DNA from: Hydractinia symbiolongicarpus
Lineage: Eukaryota; Cnidaria; Hydrozoa; Anthoathecata; Hydractiniidae
Assembly: GCF_029227915.1 (NCBI RefSeq)
Contig: NC_079877.1
Span: forward strand, 2,976,001-3,040,000
Reading direction: 5' to 3'
Length of the DNA stretch: 64,000 nt
A model generated the notes under the pieces. It saw only the letters and a list, made by a program, of their open reading frames with translations. It had not been told where the DNA came from and did not search any database. Both the position numbers and the translations under genes were made by a program. Positions 35,946 through 48,307 of the stretch are shown here, piece by piece (within the stretch, counting starts at the first letter, position 1; each line of letters starts with the position of its first letter).

Positions 35946-36317
35946 CTGTGGGACCAATCCTGGCCGTTAGCACGCGCTTAATAAACAGGAACAGTTTCAA
36001 AAACTACATTTCAATGAATTTCTAACTGTATCAGTCCGTTTGAGTTACAACGGTTGCGTCACATATTCGTCCCCAAATGTATTTAGGGATGTTTTTCTGA
36101 TATCACTAGGTTGTATCGCTTTTAACAGTGAAGCGATTGACTGTGGCACTTAAATGAACTGATTTTGGACTGTGACCTTATAAATGTGATAAATGAGGCA
36201 ATTGGACTCCCACAAATAACATTCCTCTTAATTTGATATGATTGTTGGAATTCAACGATTAGAATGGGCGCTGTGGTAGCGCTTCATTAAAAAATTTAGA
36301 TAAATAAGTCATATTTA
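35946..36317 (+). repeat. Representative 372-bp monomer with its two halves
   Basis: This monomer serves as a reference for the anatomy. Half B is 35946-36140 (195 bp) and half A is 36141-36317 (177 bp); each starts with a CTGTGG motif. In half B: the CpG-rich GCGCGC region lies just after CCAATCCT, the odd palindrome CAACGGTTG is at 36048-36056, followed by the block GCGTCACATATTCGT, and a GATATC site is at 36099-36104. In half A: a GAATTC is at 36248-36253 and an AGCGCT palindrome at 36278-36283, followed by an A/T-rich stretch that ends the monomer. The adjacent monomer at 35574-35945 is nearly identical, so this part was amplified recently as a simple 372-bp tandem. Confidence 0.9.
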
Positions 36318-39178
36318 CTGTGGGACCAATCCTGGCCGTTAGCACGCGCTTAATAAACAGGAACAATTTCAAAAACTACATTTCAATGAATTTCTAACAG
36401 TATCAGTCCGTTTGAGTCACAACGGTTGCGTCACATATTCGTCCCCACATGAATTTAGGGATATTTTTCTGATATTATTAGGTTGCATTGCTTGTAACAG
36501 TAAAACGATTGACTGTGGGACTTAATTGAACTAACTTTGGACTGTGACCTGATAAATGTAATAAATGAAGCAATTGGACCCCAAGAAATAACATTCTTCT
36601 TAATTTGACGTGATTGCCGGAACTCAACGATTGCATTGGCGCTGTGGTAGCGCTTCATTTAAAAATTTAGATAAATAAGTCATTCTTTACTCTGGGACGA
36701 ATCCTAGACGTTATCGCCCGCTGAAGAAATAGCAACAGTTTCAAAAGCTACAATTCATTGAATTTATAACGGTATCAGTCCGTTTCAGTTACAACGGTTG
36801 CGTCACATATTCGTCCCCAAATGTATTTAAGGATGTTTTTCTGATACCACTAGGTTGTATCGCTTTTAACAGTGAAACGATTGACTGTGGCACTTAAATG
36901 AACTGATTTTGGACTGTGACCAATTAAATGTGATAAATGAGCCAATTGGACTCCCACAAATAACATTCCTCTTAATTTGACATGATTGCTGGAATTCAAG
37001 GATTACAATGGGCGCTGTGGTAGCGCTTCATTAAAAAATTTAGATAAATAAGTGATATTTACTGTGGGACCAATCCTGGCCGTTAACACGCGCTGAATAA
37101 GTAGAAACAGTTTTAGAACTACATTTCATTGGCTTTCTAGCGGTAACAATCCGTTTGAGTTACAACGGTTGCGTCACATATTCGTACCAACATGTATTTA
37201 GCGATATTTTATCGCTAGTACTAGGTTGCACCGCTTTTAACGGTGAAACGATTGACTGTGGGACTTAATTGAATTGATTTTAGACTCTGACCTTATAAAT
37301 GTGATAAATGAGCCAATTGGTCTTCAAGGAATAACATTCTTCTCAATTTGACATTATTGCTGGAATTCAGCGATTATGTTAGGCTCCGTGGTAGCGCTTT
37401 ATTTAAAAATTTAGATAAAAAAGTCTTTTTTTACTGTTGGACCAATCCTGGCCGTTATCGCACGCTGAAGAAATAGAAACAGTTTCAAAAACTACATTTC
37501 AATAAATTTCTAACGGTATCAGTCCGTTTGAGTCACAACGGTTGCGTCACATATTCGTCGCACATGTATTTAGGGACATTTTTCTGATATTACTAGGTTG
37601 TATTGCTTGTAACAGTGAAACGATTGACTGTGGGAATTAATTGAACTAACTTTGGACTGTGACCTTATAAATGTGATAAATGAGGCAATTGGACTCCCAC
37701 AAATAACATTCCTCTTAATTTGACATGATTGTTGGAATTCAACGATTACAATGGGCGCTGTTGTAGCGCTTCATTAAAAAATTTAGATAAATAAGTCATA
37801 TTTACTGTGGGACCAATCCTGGCCGTTAGCACGCGCTTAATAAACAGGAACAGTTTCAAAAACTACATTTCAATGAATTTCTAACAGTATCAGTCCGTTT
37901 GAGTCACAACGGTTGCGTCACATATTCGTCCCCACATGAATTTAGGGATATTTTTCTGATATTATTAGGTTGCATTGCTTGTAACAGTAAAACGATTGAC
38001 TGTGGGACTTAATTGAACTAACTTTGGACTGTGACCTGATAAATGTAATAAATGAAGCAATTGGACCCCAAGAAATAACAATCTTCTTAATTTGACGTGA
38101 TTGCCGAAACTCAGCGATTGCATTGGCGCTGTGGTAGCGCTTCATTTAAAAATTTAGATAAATAAGTCATTCCTTATTCTGGGACGAATCCTAGGCGTTA
38201 TCGCCCGCTGAAGAAATAATGGCAGTTTCAAAAACTACAATTCATTGACTTTCTAACGGTATCAGTCCGTTTGAGTTACAACGGTTGCGTCACATATTCG
38301 TCCCCAAATGTATTTAGGGATGTTTTTCTGATATCACTAGGTTGTATCGCTTTTAACAGTGAAGCGATTGGCAGTGGCACTTAAATGAACTGATTTTGGA
38401 CTGTGACCTTATAAATGTGATAAATGAGGCAATTGAACTCCCACAAATAACATTCCTCTTAATTTGACATGATTGTTGGAATTCAAAGATTACAATGGGC
38501 GCTGTGGTAGCGCTTCATTAAAAAATTTACATAAATAAGTCATATTTATTGTGGGACCAATCCTGACCGTTAACACGCGCTGAATAAGTAGGAACAGTTT
38601 CAAAAACTACATTTCATTGACTTTCTAGCGGTATCAATCCGTTTGAGTTACAATGGTTGCGTCACATATTCGTATTAACATGTATTTAGCGATATTTTAT
38701 CGCTATTACTAGGTTGCATCGCTTTTAACAGTGAAACGATTGACTGTGGGACTTAATTGAACTGATTTTAGACTGTGACCTTATAAATGTGATAAATGAG
38801 CCAATTGGTCTTCAAGGAATAACATTCTTCTCAATTTGACATTATTGCTGGAATTCAGCGATTATTTTAGGCTCCGTGGTAGCGCTTTATTTAAAAATTT
38901 AGATAAAAAAGTCTTTTTTTACTGTTGGACCAATCCTGGCCGTTATTGCGCGCTGAAGAAATAGAAACAGTTTCAAAAACTACATTTCAATAAATTTCTA
39001 ACGGTATCAGTCCGTTTGAGTCACAACGGTTGCGTCACATATTCGTCGCACATGTATTTAGGCATATTTTTCTGATATTACTAGGTTGTATTGCTTGTAA
39101 CAGTGAAACGATTGACTGTGGGAATTAATTGAACTAACTTTGGACTGTGACCTGATAAATGTGATAAATGAGGCAATT
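36168..39178 (+). repeat. 1487-bp tetramer, two copies
   Basis: Copies begin near 36168 and 37655 and align at an offset of 1487-1488 bp (36318/37805, 36690/38177, 37062/38549, 37434/38922). Shared markers are CCCCACATGAATTTAGGG, ATTTTATCGCTA and GGCTCCGTGG. Similarity ends near 37691/39179, where the left copy has GACTCCCAC and the right copy GGTCTCCAAGG. Confidence 0.8.
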
Positions 39179-39294
39179 GGTCTCCAAGGAAAAACATTCT
39201 TCTTAATTTCACATGATTACTGGAATTCAGTGATAACATTAGGCTCTGTGGTAGCGCTTTATTTAAAAATTTAGATGAAAAAGTCTTTTTTTTA

Positions 39295-41540
39295 CTGTGG
39301 GACCAATCCTGGCCGTTATTGCGCGCTTAAGAAATAGAGACAGTTTCAAAAACTACATTTCAATAAATTTCTAACGGCATCAGTCCGTTTGAGTCACAAC
39401 GGTTGCGTCACATAATCGTCCCCACATGTATTTAGGGATATTTATCTGATATTAGCAGGTTGTGTCGCTTTCAACAGTGAAACGGTTGGCTGTGGGACTT
39501 AAATGAACTGATTTTGGACTGTGACCTTATGAATGTGATAAGTGAGCCAACTGGACACCTAGAAATAACATTATTCTTAATTTGACATGATTGCCGGATC
39601 TCGGTGATTACACTGGGTGCTGTGGTAGCGCTTCATTTAAAAATTAAGATAAATAAGTAATTTTTTACAGTGGGACCAATCCTAGCCGTCATCGCGCGCT
39701 AAAGAAATCGAGACAATTTCAAAAACTGCATTTCATTGACTTTCTAACGGTGTCAATCCGTTTGAGTTACAACGGTTGCGTCACATATTCGTCCCCAAAT
39801 GTATTTAGGGATGTTTTTCTGATATTACTAGGTTGCATCGCTTTTAACAGTGAAACGATTGACTGTGGGACTTAATTGAACTGATTTAAGACTGTGACCT
39901 TATAAATGTGATAAATGAGCCAATTCGACTCCCACAAATAACATTCCTCTTAATTTTACATGATTGTTGGAATCCAACGATTACAATGAGCGATGTGGTA
40001 GCGCTTCATTTAAAAATTTAGATAAATAAGTCACATTTACTGTGGGACCAATCCTGGCCGTTAGCACGCGCTGAATAAACAGAAACAGTTTCAAAAACTA
40101 CATTTCAATGAATTTCTAACGGTATCAGTCCGTTTGAGTCACAATGGTTGCGTCACATATTCGTCCCCACATGAATTTAGGGATAATTTTCTGATATTAC
40201 TAGGTTGTATTTCTTGTAACAGTGAAACGATTGACTGTGGGACTTAATTGAACTGATTTTGGAACGTGACTTTATAAATGTGATAAATGAGCCAATTGGT
40301 CTTCAAGGAATAACATTCTTCTTAATTAGACGTCATTGCCGGAACTCAGCGATTGCACTAGGCGCTGTGGTAGCGCTTCATTTAAAAATTTAGATAAAAA
40401 AGTCTTTGTTTTACTGTGGGACCAATCCTGGCCGTTATCGCGCGCTGAAGAAATAGAGACAGTTTCATAAACTACATTTCATTAACTTTCAACCGGTATA
40501 AATCCGTTTGAGTTACAACGGTTTCGTCACATATTCGTCCCGACATGCATTTAGGGATATTTTTTTGATAATACTAGGTTGTATTGCTTGTAACAGTGAA
40601 AGGATTGACTGTGGGACTTAATTGAACTAACTTTGGACTGTGACCTTATAAATGTGATAAATGAGCCAATGGGACTCCCAGAAAAAACATTCCTTTTATT
40701 TTGACATGATTGCTGGAATTCAACGATTACAATGGGCGCTGTGGCAGCGCTTCATTAAAACATTTAGAAAAATAAGTCATATTTACTGTGGGACCAATTC
40801 TGGCCGTTAGCACGCGCTGAATAAACAGAAACAGTTTCAAAAACTACATTTCAATGAATTTCTAACGGTATCAGTCCGTTTGAGTCACAATGGTTGCGTC
40901 ACATATTCGTCCCCACATGAATTTAGGGATATTTTTCTGATATTACTAGGTTGTATTTCTTGTAACAGTGAAACGATTGACTGTGGGACTTAATTGAACT
41001 AACTTTGGACTGTGACCTGATAAATGTGATAAATAAGGCAAATGGACCCCAAGAAATAACATTCCTCCTAATTTGACGTGATTACCGGAACTCAGCGATT
41101 GCACTAGGCGCTGTGGTAGCGTTTCATTTAAAAATTTAGATAAATAAGTCATTTTTTACTCTGAGACGAATCCTAGCCGTTATCGCGCGGAAGAAATAGA
41201 GACAGTTTCAAAAACTACATTTCAATGAATTTCTAACGGTATCAGTCCGTTTGAGTTACAACGGTTGGGTCACATACCCGTCCCCACATGTATTTAGGGA
41301 TGTTTTTCTGATATTACTAGGTTGCATCGCTTTTAACAGTGAAACGATTGACTGTGGCAGTTATATGAACTGATTTTGGACTGTGACCTTATAAATGTGA
41401 TAAATGAGGCAATTGAACTCCCACAAATAGCATTCCTCTTAATTTAACATGATTGTTGGAATTCAACGATTTCAATGGGCGCTGTGGCAGCGCTTCATTA
41501 AAAAATTTAGATAAATAATTCATATTTACTGTGGGACAAA
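39295..41540 (+). repeat. Segment related to 44882-47127
   Basis: Six monomers correspond at an offset of 5587 bp (39295/44882, 39668/45255, 40040/45627, 40414/46001, 40786/46373, 41159/46746). Shared markers are GCTAAAGAAAT, GATTTAAGACTG, CAACCGGTATAAATCCG and the shortened ATCGCGCGGAAG / ATCTCGCGGAAG at 41180 and 46770, which accounts for the 369-370-bp monomer that follows in both places. Similarity is lower than for the 1863-bp pair below, so this duplication is older. Confidence 0.7.
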
Positions 41541-41589
41541 TCCTGGCTGTTATCGCGCGCTTAAGAAATAGAGACAGTTTCAAAAACTA

Positions 41590-42404
41590 CATTTCAATAA
41601 ATTTCTAACGGTATCAGTCCGTTTGAGTCACAATGGTTGCGTCACATAATCGTCCGCACATGTATTTAGGGATATTTATCTGATATTAGCAGGTTGTGTC
41701 GCTTTCAACAGTGAAACGGTTGGCTGTGGTACTTAAATGAACTGATTTTTGACTGTGACCTGATAAATGTGATAAATGAGGCAATTGGTCTTCAAGGAAT
41801 AACATTCTTCTCAATTTGACATGATTGCTGGAATTCAGCGATTATGTTAGGCTCCGTGGTAGCGCTCTATTTAAAAATTTAGATGAAAAAGTCTTTTTTT
41901 ACTGTGGGACCAATCCTGGCCGTTATCGCGCGCTGAAGAAATAGAAACAGTTTCAAAAACTACATTTCAAAAAATTTCTAACCGTATCAGTCCGTTTGAG
42001 TCACAACGGTGGCGTCACAAAATGGTCCCCACATGTATTTAGGGATATTTATCTGATATTAGCAGGTTGTGTCGGTTTCAACAGTGAAACGGTTGGCTGT
42101 GGGACTTAAATGAACTGATTTTGGACTGTGACCTTATGAATGTGATAAGTGAGCCAACTGGACCCCTAGAAATAACATTATTCTTAATTTGACATGATTG
42201 CCGGAACTCCGTGATTACACTGGGTTCTGTGGTAGCGCTTCATTTAAAAATTAAGATAAATAAGTAATTTTTTACTGTGGGACCAATCCTAGCCGTTATC
42301 GCGCGCTAAAGAAATAGAGACAATTTCAAAAACTACATTTCATTGACTTTCTAGCGGTATCAATCCGTTTGAGTTACAACGGTTGCGTCACATATTCGTC
42401 CCCA
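41590..42404 (+). repeat. Segment duplicated at ~43825-44639
   Basis: About 0.8 kb recurs at an offset of 2235 bp (41902/44137, 42275/44510). Both copies share AATCGTCCGCACATG, GGTGGCGTCACAAAATGG and GACCCCTAGAAATAAC. The copy ends where the left reads CCCCACCTGCATTTAGG and the right CCCCACATGTATTTAGG. Confidence 0.8.
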
Positions 42405-42689
42405 CCTGCATTTAGGGATATTTTTTTGATAATACTAGGTTGTATTGCTTGTAACAGTGAAAGGATTGACTGTGGGACTTAATTGAACAAACTTTGGACT
42501 GTGACCTTATAAATGTGATAAATGAGCCAATTGGACTCCCAGAAAAAACATTCCTTTTATTTTGACATGATTGCTGGAATTCAACGATTACAATGGGCGC
42601 TATGGCAGCGCTTCATTAAAACATTTAGAAAAATAAGTCATATTTACTGTGGGACCAATTCTGGCCGTTAGCACGCGCTGAATAAGTAG

Positions 42690-43880
42690 GAACAGTTTCA
42701 AAAACTACATTTCATTGACTTTCTAGCGGTATCAATCCGTTTGAGTTACAACGGTTGCGTCACATATTCGTCCCCACATGTTTTTAGGGATACTTTTCTG
42801 ATATTACTAGGTTGTATTGCTAGTAACAGTGAAACGATTGACTGTGGGACTTAATTGAACTAACTTTGGACTGTGACCTGATAAATGTGATAAATAAGGC
42901 AAATGGACCCCAAGAAATAACATTCCTCCTAATTTGACGTGATTACCGGAACTCAGCGATTGCACTAGGCGCTGTGGTAGCGTTTCATTTAAAAATTTAG
43001 ATAAATAAGTCACATTTACTGTGGGACCAATTCTGGCCGTTATCGCGCGCTGAAGAAATAGAGACAGTTTCAAAAACTACATTTCAATAAATTTCTAACC
43101 GTATCAGTCCGTTTGAGTCACAACGGTGGCGTCACAAAATGGTCCCCACATGTATTTAGGGATCTTTATCTGATATTAGCAGGTTGTGTCGGTTTCAACA
43201 GTGAAACGGTTGGCTGTGGGAATTAAATGAACTGATTTTGGACTGTGATCTTATGAATGTGATAAGTGAGCCAACTGGACCCCTAGAAATAACATTATTC
43301 TTAATTTGACATGATTGCCGGAACTCGGTGATTACACTGGGTTCTGTGGTAGCGCTTCATTTAAAAATTAAGATAAATAAGTAATTTTTTACTGTGGGAC
43401 CAATCCTAGCCGTTATTGCGCGCTAAAGAAATAGAGACAATTTCAAAAACTACATTTCATTGACTTTTTAACGGTGTCAATCCGTTTGAGTTACGATGGT
43501 TGCGTCACATATTCGTCCCCACATGAATTTAGGGATATTTTTCTGATATTACTAGGTTGTATTGCTTGTAACAGTGAAACGATTGATTGTGGAACTTAAT
43601 TGAACTGATTTAAGACTGTGACCTTATAAATGTGATAAATGAGAAAATTGGACTCCCACAAATAACATTCCTCTTAATTGTACATGATTGTTGGAATTCA
43701 ACGATTAAAATGAGCGCTGTGGTAGCGCTTCATTTAAAAATTTAGATAAATAAGTCACATTTACTGTGGGACCAATCCTGGCCGTTAGCACGTGCTGAAT
43801 AAACAGGAACAGTTTCAAAAACTACATTTCAATGAACTTCTAACGGTATCAGTCCGTTTGAGTCACAATGGTTGCGTCAC
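42690..43880 (+). repeat. Segment duplicated at ~44553-45743
   Basis: About 1.2 kb recurs at an offset of 1863 bp (43019/44882, 43392/45255, 43764/45627). I found very few differences: ATGTTTTTAGGG against ATGTATTTAGGG near 42780/44643, and GTGGTAGCGTTTC against GTGGTTGCGTTTC near 42976/44839. The copies are among the most similar in the window, so the event is recent. The copies interlock with the 2235-bp pair, showing that one exchange was laid over another. Confidence 0.85.
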
Positions 43881-45743
43881 ATAATCGTCCGCACATGTAT
43901 TTAGGGATATTTATCTGATATTAGCAGGTTGTGTTGCTTTCAACAGTGAAACGGTTGGCTGTGGTACTTAAATGAACTGATTTTTGACTGTGACCTGATA
44001 AATGTGATAAATGAGGCAATTGGTCTTCAAGGAATAACATTCTTCTCAATTTGACATGATTGCTGGAATTCAGCGATTATGTTAGGCTCCGTGGTAGCGC
44101 TTTATTTAAAAATTTAGATGAAAAAGTCTTTTTTTACTGTGGGACCAATCCTGGCCGTTATCGCGCGCTGAAGAAATAGAGACAGTTTCAAAAACTACAT
44201 TTCAAAAAATTTCTAACCGTATCAGTCCGTTTGAGTCACAACGGTGGCGTCACAAAATGGTCCCCACATGTATTTAGGGATATTTATCTGATATTAGCAG
44301 GTTGTGTCGGTTTCAACAGTGAAACGGTTGGCTGTAGGACTTAAATGAACTGATTTTGGACTGTGACCTTATGAATGTGATAAGTGAGCCAACTGGACCC
44401 CTAGAAATAACATTATTCTTAATTTGACATGATTGCCGGAACTCGGTGATTACACTGGGTTCTGTGGTAGCGCTTCATTTAAAAATTAAGATAAATAAGT
44501 AATTTTTTACTGTGGGACCAATCCTAGCCGTTATCGCGCGCTAAAGAAATAGAGACAATTTCAAAAACTACATTTCATTGACTTTCTAGCGGTATCAATC
44601 CGTTTGAGTTACAACGGTTGCGTCACATATTCGTCCCCACATGTATTTAGGGATACTTTTCTGATATTACTAGGTTGTATTGCTAGTAACAGTGAAACGA
44701 TTGACTGTGGGACTTAATTGAACTAACTTTGGACTGTGACCTGATAAATGTGATAAATAAGGCAAATGGACCCCAAGAAATAACATTCCTCCTAATTTGA
44801 CGTGATTACCGGAACTCAGCGATTGCACTAGGCGCTGTGGTTGCGTTTCATTTAAAAATTTAGATAAATAAGTCACATTTACTGTGGGACCAATTCTGGC
44901 CGTTATCGCGCGCTGAAGAAATAGAGACAGTTTCAAAAACTACATTTCAATAAATTTCTAACCGTATCAGTCCGTTTGAGTCACAACGGTGGCGTCACAA
45001 AATGGTCCCCACATGTATTTAGGGATCTTTATCTGATATTAGCAGGTTGTGTCGGTTTCAACAGTGAAACGGTTGGCTGTGGGAATTAAATGAACTGATT
45101 TTGGACTGTGATCTTATGAATGTGATAAGTGAGCCAACTGGACCCCTAGAAATAACATTATTCTTAATTTGACATGATTGCCGGAACTCGGTGATTACAC
45201 TGGGTTCTGTGGTAGCGCTTCATTTAAAAATTAAGATAAATAAGTAATTTTTTACTGTGGGACCAATCCTAGCCGTTATTGCGCGCTAAAGAAATAGAGA
45301 CAATTTCAAAAACTACATTTCATTGACTTTTTAACGGTGTCAATCCGTTTGAGTTACGATGGTTGCGTCACATATTCGTCCCCACATGAATTTAGGGATA
45401 TTTTTCTGATATTACTAGGTTGTATTGCTTGTAACAGTGAAACGATTGATTGTGGAACTTAATTGAACTGATTTAAGACTGTGACCTTATAAATGTGATA
45501 AATGAGAAAATTGGACTCCCACAAATAACATTCCTCTTAATTGTACATGATTGTTGGAATTCAACGATTAAAATGAGCGCTGTGGTAGCGCTTCATTTAA
45601 AAATTTAGATAAATAAGTCACATTTACTGTGGGACCAATCCTGGCCGTTAGCACGTGCTGAATAAACAGGAACAGTTTCAAAAACTACATTTCAATGAAC
45701 TTCTAACGGTATCAGTCCGTTTGAGTCACAATGGTTGCGTCAC

Positions 45744-48231
45744 ATATTCGTCCCCACATGAATTTAGGGATATTTTTCTGATATTACTAGGTTGTATTGC
45801 TTGTAACAGTGAAACGATTGACTGTGGGACTTAATTGAACTGATTTTGGAATGTGACTTTATAAATGTGATAAATGAGCCAATTGGTCTTTAAGGAATAA
45901 CATTCTTCTAAATTTGACGTGATTGCCGGAACTCAGCGATTGCACTAGGCGCTGTGGTAGCGCTTCATTTAAAAATTTAGCTAAAAAAGTCTTTGTTTTA
46001 CTGTGGGACCAATCCTGGCCGTTATTGCGTGCTGAAGAAATAGAGACAGTTTCAAAAACTACATTTCATTAACTTTCAACCGGTATAAATCCGTTTGAGC
46101 TACAACGGTTTCGTCATATATTCGTCCCCACATGCATTTAGGGATATTTTTTTGATATTACTAGGTTGTATTGCTTGTAACAGTGAAAGGATTGACTGTG
46201 GGTCTTAATTGAACTAACTTTGGACTGTGACCTTTTAGATGTGATAAATGAGCCAATTGGACTCCCAGAAATAACATTCCTTTTATTTTCACATGATTGC
46301 TGGAATTCAACGATTACAATGGTCGCTGTGGCAGCGCTTCATTAAAACATTTAGATAAATAAGTCATATTTACTGTGGAACCAATTCTGGCCGTTAGCAC
46401 GCGCTGAATAAGTAGGAACAGTTTCAAAAACTACATTTCATTGACTTTCTAGCGGTATCAATCCGTTTGAGTTACAACGGTTGCGTCACATATTCGTCCC
46501 CACATGTATTTAGGGATACTTCTCTGATATTACTAGGTTGTATTGGTTGTAACAGTGAAACGATTGACTGTGGGACTTAATTGAACTAACTTTGGACTGT
46601 GACCTGATAAATGTGATAAATAAGGCAAATGGTCCCCAAGAAATAACATTCTTCCTAATTTGACGTGATTACCGGAACTCAGCGATTGCACTAGGCGCTG
46701 TGGTAGCGCTTCATTTAAAAATTTAGATAAATAACTCATTTTTTACTCTGAGACGAATCCTAGCCGTTATCTCGCGGAAGAAATAGAGACAGTTTCAAAA
46801 ACTACATTTCAATGAATTTGTAACGGTATCAGTCCGTTTGAGTTACAACGGTTGGGTCACATACCCGTCCCCACATGTATTTAGGGATGTTTTTCTGATA
46901 TTACTAGGTTGCATCCCTTTTAACAGTGAAACGATTGACTGTGGCAGTTATATGAACTGATTTTGGACTGTGACCTTATAAATGTGATTAATGAGGCAAT
47001 TGGACTCCACAAATAACATTCTTCTTAATTTGACATGATTGTTGGGATTCAACGATTACAATGGGCGCTGTGTCGGCGCTTCATTAAAAAATTTAGATAA
47101 ATAAGTCATATTTACTGTGGGACCAATCTTGGCTGTTATCGCGCGCTTAAGAAATAGAGACAGTTTCAAAAACTACATTTCAATAAATTTCTAACGGTAT
47201 CAGTCCGTTTGAATCACAACGGTTGCGTCACATAATCATCCCCACATGAATTTAGGGATATTTTTCTGATATTACTAGGTTTTATTGCTTGTAACAGTGA
47301 AACGATTGACTGTGGGACTTAATTAAACTGATTTTGGACTGTGACTTTTTAAATGTGATAAATGAGACAATTGGTCTTCAAGGAATAACATTCTTCTTAA
47401 TTTGACGTGATTGCCGGAACTCAGCGATTGCACTAGGCGCTGTGGTAGCGCTTCATTTAAAATTTAGATAAAAAAGTCTTTGTTTTACTGTGGGATCAAT
47501 CCTGGCCGTTATCGCGCGCTGAAGAAATAGAGACAGTTTCAAAAACTACATTTCATTAACTTTGAACCGGTATAAACCCGTTTGAGTTACAACGGTTTCG
47601 TCACATATTCGTCGCCACATGCATTTAGGGATATTTTTTGATATTACGAGGTTGTATTGCTTGTAACAGTGAAAGGATTGACTGTGGGACTTAATTGAAC
47701 TAACTTTGGACTGTGACCTTATAAATGTGATAAATGAGCCAATTGGACTCCCAGAAATAACATTCCTTTTATTTTGACATGATTGCCGGAACTCGGTGAT
47801 TACACTGGGCGCTGTGGCAGCGCTTCATTAAAACATTTAGATAAATAAGTCAAATTTACTGTGGGACCAATTCTGGCCGTTAGCACTCGCTGAATAAGTA
47901 GAAACAGTTTCAAAAACTACATTTCATTGACTTTCTAGCGGTATCAATCCGTTTGAGTTACAACGGTTGCGTCACATATTCGTCCCCACATGTGTTTAGG
48001 AATATCTTTGTGATATTACTAGGTTGTATTGCTTGTAACAGTAAAACGATTGACTGTGGGACTTAATTGAGCTAACTTTGGACTGTGACCTGATAAATGT
48101 GATAAATGGGGCAATTGGGCCCCAAGAAATAACATTCTTCTTAATTTGACGTGATTGCCGGAATTCAGCGATTGCACTAGGCGCTGTGGTAGCGGTTCAT
48201 TAAAAAATTTAGATAAATAAGTCATTCTTTA
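45744..48231 (+). repeat. Right part of domain III
   Basis: Monomers at 46001, 46373, 46746, 47115, 47488, 47859. Two of them (46001 and 47488; 46373 and 47859) resemble each other at an offset of 1486-1487 bp and share CTTTGTTTTACTGTGGG and a CCGGTATAAAT/CCGGTATAAAC variant. Half A of 47488 is shortened by one A (TTTAAAATTTAG). From 47859 on, half A begins to carry the GGGGCAATTGGGCCCC variant that dominates domain IV. Confidence 0.7.
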
Positions 48232-48307
48232 CTCTCAGACGAATCCTAGCCGTTATCGCCCGCTGAAGAAATAGCGACAGTTTCAAAAACTACAATTCAT
48301 TGACTGT

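Larger units (their letters stand above)
35574..48231 (+). repeat. Domain III: tetramer and pentamer-scale repeats
   Basis: Half B here mostly reads CGTCCCCAAATGTATTTAGG or CGTCCCCACATGTATTTAGG, and half A often GACTCCCACAAATAACATTC. Phase points: 35574, 35946, 36318, 36690, 37062, 37434, 37805, 38177, 38549, 38922, 39295, 39668, 40040, 40414, 40786, 41159, 41529, 41902, 42275, 42647, 43019, 43392, 43764, 44137, 44510, 44882, 45255, 45627, 46001, 46373, 46746, 47115, 47488, 47859, 48232. Lengths are 369-374 bp. No gene is present; the reading frames of up to 88 codons on the minus strand recur with the monomer and are discussed under rejected items. Confidence 0.9.

Noticed and set aside
35946-36317. 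CENP-B box in the ATTCGTACCAACATG / ATTCGTCCCCACATG region
   Set aside because: Only the left part (NTTCGNNNNA) agrees; the CGGG part of the core is absent in every variant I examined, so a functional box is not supported.
42807-43073. Longest reading frame, 88 codons on the minus strand (also 44670-44936)
   Set aside because: It spans the A/B border of the satellite, recurs only where two segments were duplicated, and shorter versions are broken in other monomers. No recognisable domain or ribosome-binding or splice context is visible.
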